Source: Erigeron canadensis
Lineage: Eukaryota; Streptophyta; Magnoliopsida; Asterales; Asteraceae
Length of the DNA stretch: 64,000 nucleotides
NCBI RefSeq assembly: GCF_010389155.1
Contig: NC_057761.1
Location: forward strand, 21,392,501-21,456,500
Direction of reading: 5' to 3'
Shown here: in pieces, positions 59,421-64,000 of the stretch
Layout of the letters: each line of letters begins with the position of its first letter
Numbering within the stretch: position 1 is the first letter of the stretch
The notes under the pieces: generated by a model
What the model was told of the DNA's origin: nothing
Database searches by the model: none
The model's input: only the letters and a program-made list of their open reading frames with translations
Translations under genes and position numbers: made by a program

Positions 59421-62326
59421 TGTAACACCCCGCTAAAGCGAAATATACGAGATGCACAAATAAGCACAATTGCGCACAGTACAAGTTCCAACACAACCAT
59501 TAACATTAATAAATAACAGAAGTACGATAGTTATTACATAACATAAAATGTACTCAGAATAGTCAATATTCGTAAGACAGAACAATTGTCTTTTAGGAAC
59601 AGAACTTGAACTGAAGTGGCAAGGAAGATCTTCATAGCTCCTGAACTTGTACGCTCGAACAATCGCCAAAAGGATGGGCTTAAGAGGAAGACTCCTATGC
59701 TAAGAACTATGAACCTAGCCTGAAAAGCATGTAAGTTCAAAAGGTCAACTACAAAAGTAGTTGGTGAGGTTCACATAAAGTACTTTTGGTCTACATATAA
59801 TTATATATGTATAATAAGAACAAGATCATAAGTTTTGTACGTTAAACCAAAGTACTGTCTGTATAATAAGAACTAAGTCAAGATTTGCACGTCGAACATA
59901 AGTACTTTATAATAGTCCGAACTGAACAAGAACATATAATGAACTTTTAGTTATAAGTTGTCACTGCTAAACCGAATGGCCAGAACTGAACCTTAATGTG
60001 ATAATAAGCCCATATGTCTCAAGTACTTCAAATAGATCTTTGTCAGAACAATGACAAGAGCAAGAACAAGTAATATGCATTCTCCTGAACTATGGAGAAT
60101 GAGGGTTGACCTACCCTAAACAGCGCTGCCCATAATTACCTACGGTTCATTCCCTGAACTATGGGACATGAATTGATAGCAGTGAACAAGTACTAATATG
60201 AACTGGTACATTCATTCCTGAACTGTGGGACATGAATTAATAGTAATGAACAAAGTCTTGTACAAATCCCTAAACCGTGGGATGTACAGTAGTACAGGTA
60301 CGAACTAGAACATGTCTGAAGATCAAGTACAGTAGTATAGATGTATTTAAGATCCTGCCCATTCAAGACTTAAATACTCTTTTAATCAGTGTAAGAATCT
60401 TATCATAAGTAGTCCAAGATCAAGATCATAATATAGTACGTAAAATAGTTCAAGCACGTAACTCACAATGATCTGGTACAAGCACAGTAGTATAAGCACA
60501 TAGAACAAGCACAGAGATAGATATGTTATATCTATCAAATTCCAAGCACGTCTTGATGAAAGCCTAAGTACATATCATTGATCACGCACAAGTACGTATA
60601 TTAGTTCAAGTGATATTTAATCACTGAAATGTCCTTGATGAACTGATGATTTGGTCCGTTGAAGATCTTTGAACGTTTTGACTCAAAAGAGTTTTAAATG
60701 AACTTTAAGTACATGAACTGGACTCAAGCTGAACGTCTTTGAACTCACACATAAGTACTTATCATGTTAATGAGTTGAACATGTCTTTAATAATGAACTT
60801 TAGCCTTAAGAACTCGATTTAGTTGTTCATAGAACTCGTACTTTGATAAACAAGATAGGACACGTCTTAAATGTACTTAATTAGGGTTTGCACTTTGTAC
60901 GTCGTCTTAGATCGAACCATGATCTAGCTTAGATGTTAATGATCAGCCTTTGATGTGATTAATCAAGTAATGATGTTGTTATGAACCGATTAGATGATTA
61001 AGGATCGAGTGTGGTATGTTATAGAACAAGTACGTGTTGTTTAATGAATGCACAAAGTCATCCTAGGGTTTTGAAGTACTTCAGATCGTCCCTCTGGACA
61101 TGCAAGATCGTCCCAATGAACAAGCAAGATCGTCCTAGCAGTTTAGGGTTCGAGATCGTCCTACAGGACTAGCCAAGATCGTCCTAGAGACCTCTTCAAG
61201 ATCGTCTTAGTGTAGCAGGCTTAAGAACGTCTCAAGAAACTTGTTCAGGATCGTCCAAGTGATCCAAAGGCTAGAACAAGTCATATGATCGATAGATTTG
61301 AACAATTGTTTGAGCTAAACCAATCCAAAGGATCGGTTACCCCTTAAACGTTCCAACAACACCACACAAGATCAACGAACATGAACTATGAACAAGGAAG
61401 GTAGCCTAGGATGATCTTGGGACAAGATCGTCCCAGTCAAGGTCGTTTTACTGCCCAAACGGGCTGAACAAGCACAAGGACAATGCACGATGATCCAGAT
61501 CGATTTCGGGACTTGTTAGGACATAGAACTAGTACATATATGCACAATAACAACATCTTTTATCATTTTTAATGCTTTCCAAGATCAAATAACTCATGAA
61601 CAAGGCATAACCTCAAGAACAAGTTTACTTTCATTTTCCCAAAATGGGCTTTGAAGATTAACGTATTTTATGACCCAAATTTGTTCACACTATTGTTATT
61701 AAGTACATTTAGACACAAACCCATTAATCATTAACACGATTTCATATCAAAATCGGACCAAATCATCAAGAACATAAACCATAAAAAGTTCACTTTTAAT
61801 TTGATCAAAAACTCATTATTTGTTGTTATTACCTGAGATTTGATTCAGGAAATACATTTTGATTATCACAAGGATGCTAGAAGTACAAGTGATTTCGATT
61901 TAACAATCCAAAATCAAAGGATGAATTTATGGGTGAAAAATGTGGCTGCAAGGTGTTTTAGTGTGTGAAAATAGAGAGAAGAAGAGGATGAATAGTGAAT
62001 GACTTCTCTCTCTAGGTTTCCATCTTTTTCTATATATACATTTCCATATTTAATGAACCCAATAAATGCAAGGACCAGTTGCAAACATTTTGAACTAGAA
62101 CTTTAATGAATATGAACGTTTATGAACCGAACTTTAATATTTCATTGTACATAATTATGAACTCGTCATATCAATCAAGATTTAAGATCAAATTGACCTT
62201 CATATAAGCACATAATTGAGGTCTAAAGCACGTCAAGAAGTTAATCAAATTGAACTGTCTGGCCGTTCTAGTGGCGAAAGTACATTTCAAGAACTTAATT
62301 AGAGCATTTCTAAGACGGTTGTTACA
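59421..62326 (-). mobile_element. Solo LTR of the chromovirus family
   Basis: It starts TGTAACACCCCGCTAAAGCG and ends GACGGTTGTTACA, as in the LTRs at 24255 and 32479, in the same (minus) orientation, but is clearly more diverged. Flanks GACGA (59416-59420) and GGCGA (62327-62331) are a 5-bp target duplication with one change. No internal region is present, so it arose by LTR-LTR recombination. Confidence 0.85.
61080..61455 (-). promoter_or_regulatory. AGATCGTCC iteron array in the solo LTR
   Basis: About nine copies of AAGATCGTCC or close variants. They occupy the position of the AGATCGTTT arrays in the other LTRs, but with a different flank after the core. Confidence 0.4.
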
Positions 62327-62977
62327 GGCGATATTGAAATCTTGATGACCGAATGATTTTGGGTATGATATACGATAAATCGATTGATATATTTTCTCTC
62401 ATAATGATTTGATAAATGAGAACTTTATAAGTTACCATGGATTCTTCCAAGTCTTGAAATGGCATTATAGTATTTTCGAAAGCTTGATGGTTTGATATGA
62501 GAATTTTGTCGGTCTTATGGTTTGGGAATTTCGAAATGTAACAATAATATACTTTCTAAGTGTTAAAATGGGCATGTATCAAGATTTATATAAAAACCTA
62601 TGCACTCACCAACTACATTTTTGTAGTTGACACTTTTTCTTCATGCTTTTCAGGAAATAAGCTTAAGCATTGAGGATTTATATGCTTCATGATTATTTGC
62701 ATTGCACTTTGGAGTCAAAGATCAAACCTTGTGATAGGCAATGGAATCCGCCTTGATCATTGTAGTATACTATTCTTGTGCTTGATATTTGTTTCGTGAA
62801 CTTAATATTCAAGTATGGTGGACGCATTTGTACTTGGAAATTGGTTCACATGCTTGTACATTTGTAAATTCTTTTTATCAAATAAAGATATGGTGAATGT
62901 TATTTATAATCCTTGTTTTGAATACTCGACTTTCTGTACATCTCATCATTCCGCCTTAGTTGGGGTGTTACAGAAAA

Positions 62978-62990
62978 TGGTATCAGAGCC
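62978..62990 (+). other. Primer binding site of the plus-strand element
   Basis: TGGTATCAGAGCC, complementary to initiator tRNA-Met, lies five bases after the LTR end. Confidence 0.82.
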
Positions 62991-63101
62991 TAAGGTTATA
63001 GAGAACATTGGAGTTCCTCCGGGAATTTCGAAACTATAGCCGCTTTTCAAAACGATTTTTATAGTCGAGTCGAGCATAAGGTTAAGCGGGTTAGGTTGAG
63101 C

Positions 63102-63171
63102 TTTACATGGTAGGACCATAATTAAACGTAAAGTCATGAATTTACGTTTAATTATGAGAGAACCATGTAAA
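63102..63171 (+). other. Strong two-stem hairpin in the retroelement leader
   Basis: A 10-bp stem (TTTACATGGT/ACCATGTAAA) and a perfect 16-bp stem (63117-63132 with 63141-63156) are separated by a 5-base internal loop and capped by 8 bases. It lies about 110 bases after the PBS, where packaging or dimerisation structures are found in retroelements. Confidence 0.6.
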
Positions 63172-63764
63172 ACTCAAACGGCCACTTGGACTTATGTTCA
63201 AAAGGATTCCGTTTCAAAAAGCTCTTTATTAAATCCGTTTTATGAGCATACGTGTTGCATCTAGACATTCACCTAAGCATATATAATAGTTCGAGATTTG
63301 CTTTATGTAAGGATTATGCTAGTCTAGTAGGATCCCACCATATGCACATTTATAAGTGAAATGAATGTTAGATTGAAATGTAAGTGTTGATACATGCTAC
63401 TCTATACTATAACATGCAAACTTGGGCATGATTGATTTGATTGCAATGTGAAAGTTATAATGTGCAATGTGAAAGTTTGGAATGTGCAATATGGAAATTA
63501 TGTGCGAAATTCATGCGTAAATGCTTTATGATTTATTATGTTGAACTTTAAGTAGCATATGCACTTTAAAAATAATGTGATTATTAGGAGGCATGAAATC
63601 ACTTTGAGATATGACTTGTTTAAATTATTGTGTAAAGAGGTTGATTATCTATGATTGATTTGAAGGAGAATATGAGCATGACGAGTTGATAGGAAATTTT
63701 ATGGACAATAGAAATATGAAAGCTTTCACCCGTAAGATTGAACTATTCAAGAATCTGCGCACGA

Positions 63765-64000
63765 ATATAGTGATGACTATGTAGTCATGCCTTACTATTG
63801 AGATAATTATTGCGCCTTAAGGTTGAGCTATATAAGGACTAGTGCGCAGTTGATGTAATGACTATATTGTTGTGCCTAATTATGAGATAGTTATGATGCT
63901 CTAAGATTTGAATATTAAGGACTAGTAATTGCTTGATATGATGATAATATGGTTAGTCCTTACTATCAAGATAGATATTGCATGTTGAGATTTGACCGCT
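63765..64000 (+). repeat. Imperfect tandem repeats of about 90 bases
   Basis: Three units share TGATGACTAT-like, CTTACTATNGAGATA and TAAGGACTAGT words. The array reaches the end of the window and lies in the leader of the plus-strand element. No coding frame is seen. Confidence 0.45.

Larger units (their letters stand above)
56052..62972 (+). repeat. Plus-strand chromovirus-like 5' LTR, interrupted
   Basis: The right end GGGGTGTTACA at 62972 is followed after five bases by a tRNA-Met PBS. The segment near 62600 (CTCACCAACTAC..TTGTAGTTGAC, CATGCTTTTCAGG) matches the sense-strand LTR of the 24-35 kb element. The probable left end is TGTAACAA at 56052. Removing the solo LTR leaves about 4.0 kb. 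A pyrimidine-rich leader at 56370-56500 fits a transcript start region. The left boundary is tentative; the other LTR is beyond the window. Confidence 0.6.

Noticed and set aside
1..64000. tRNA, rRNA, CRISPR or bacterial-type operon features.
   Set aside because: None seen by eye. tRNA-like boxes present belong to SINEs, and the repeats are transposon or gene-cluster derived.

Overview
The window is plant nuclear DNA: AT-rich, with spliced receptor-like protein genes, Ty3/gypsy (chromovirus) and Ty1/copia LTR elements, Helitron-type termini, tRNA-derived SINEs and MITEs. Gene and repeat style fits a eudicot, plausibly an asterid such as Asteraceae. The species cannot be fixed from the sequence alone.

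Layout. (1) 1-12630: a block of degraded minus-strand host-gene exons (VPS26C-like retriever subunit, peroxisomal ABCD-type ABC transporter, chloroplast S2P/ARASP-type metalloprotease) lies upstream of a plus-strand LRR receptor-like protein (RLP) gene of the EIX type. That gene (exon 1 at 3626, exon 2 at 11414) is broken by a 22-bp deletion. Its 6.6-kb intron holds Helitron ends, a second partial LRR copy (7255-7860), a foldback element and SINEs. (2) 12631-16990: 3' flank, Helitrons and more VPS26C-like exons. (3) 16988-24249: a minus-strand Helitron and a decayed Ty1/copia element. (4) 24250-35583: an 11.3-kb minus-strand Ty3/gypsy chromovirus (Tekay-like) with 3.0-3.1-kb LTRs, TAGTT target duplication, PBS, PPT and a broken gag-pol. 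(5) 36700-52533: two more copies of the VPS26C/ABCD/S2P block, each followed by RLP sequence: an N-terminal stub (42643), a truncated secreted-type RLP (43968-44774) and the only apparently intact RLP gene (48182-49520 joined to 51359-52533, 837 aa). (6) 51885-55945: a large, nearly perfect inverted repeat duplicates the 3' part of the intact RLP and its 3' flank tail to tail around a 630-bp spacer. (7) 56052-64000: a plus-strand LTR and leader of another chromovirus-like element. Its LTR is interrupted by a solo LTR (59421-62326) of the same family as the 24-35 kb element.

Working picture: an RLP resistance-type cluster that grew by tandem duplication of a composite block, with breakage by unequal exchange at short homologies and repeated transposon insertion. 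Apart from transposon-derived open frames, one RLP gene looks able to make a full receptor, one a secreted ectodomain fragment, and the inverted repeat could yield double-stranded RNA against the family. The roles are inferred; the structures are visible in the sequence.
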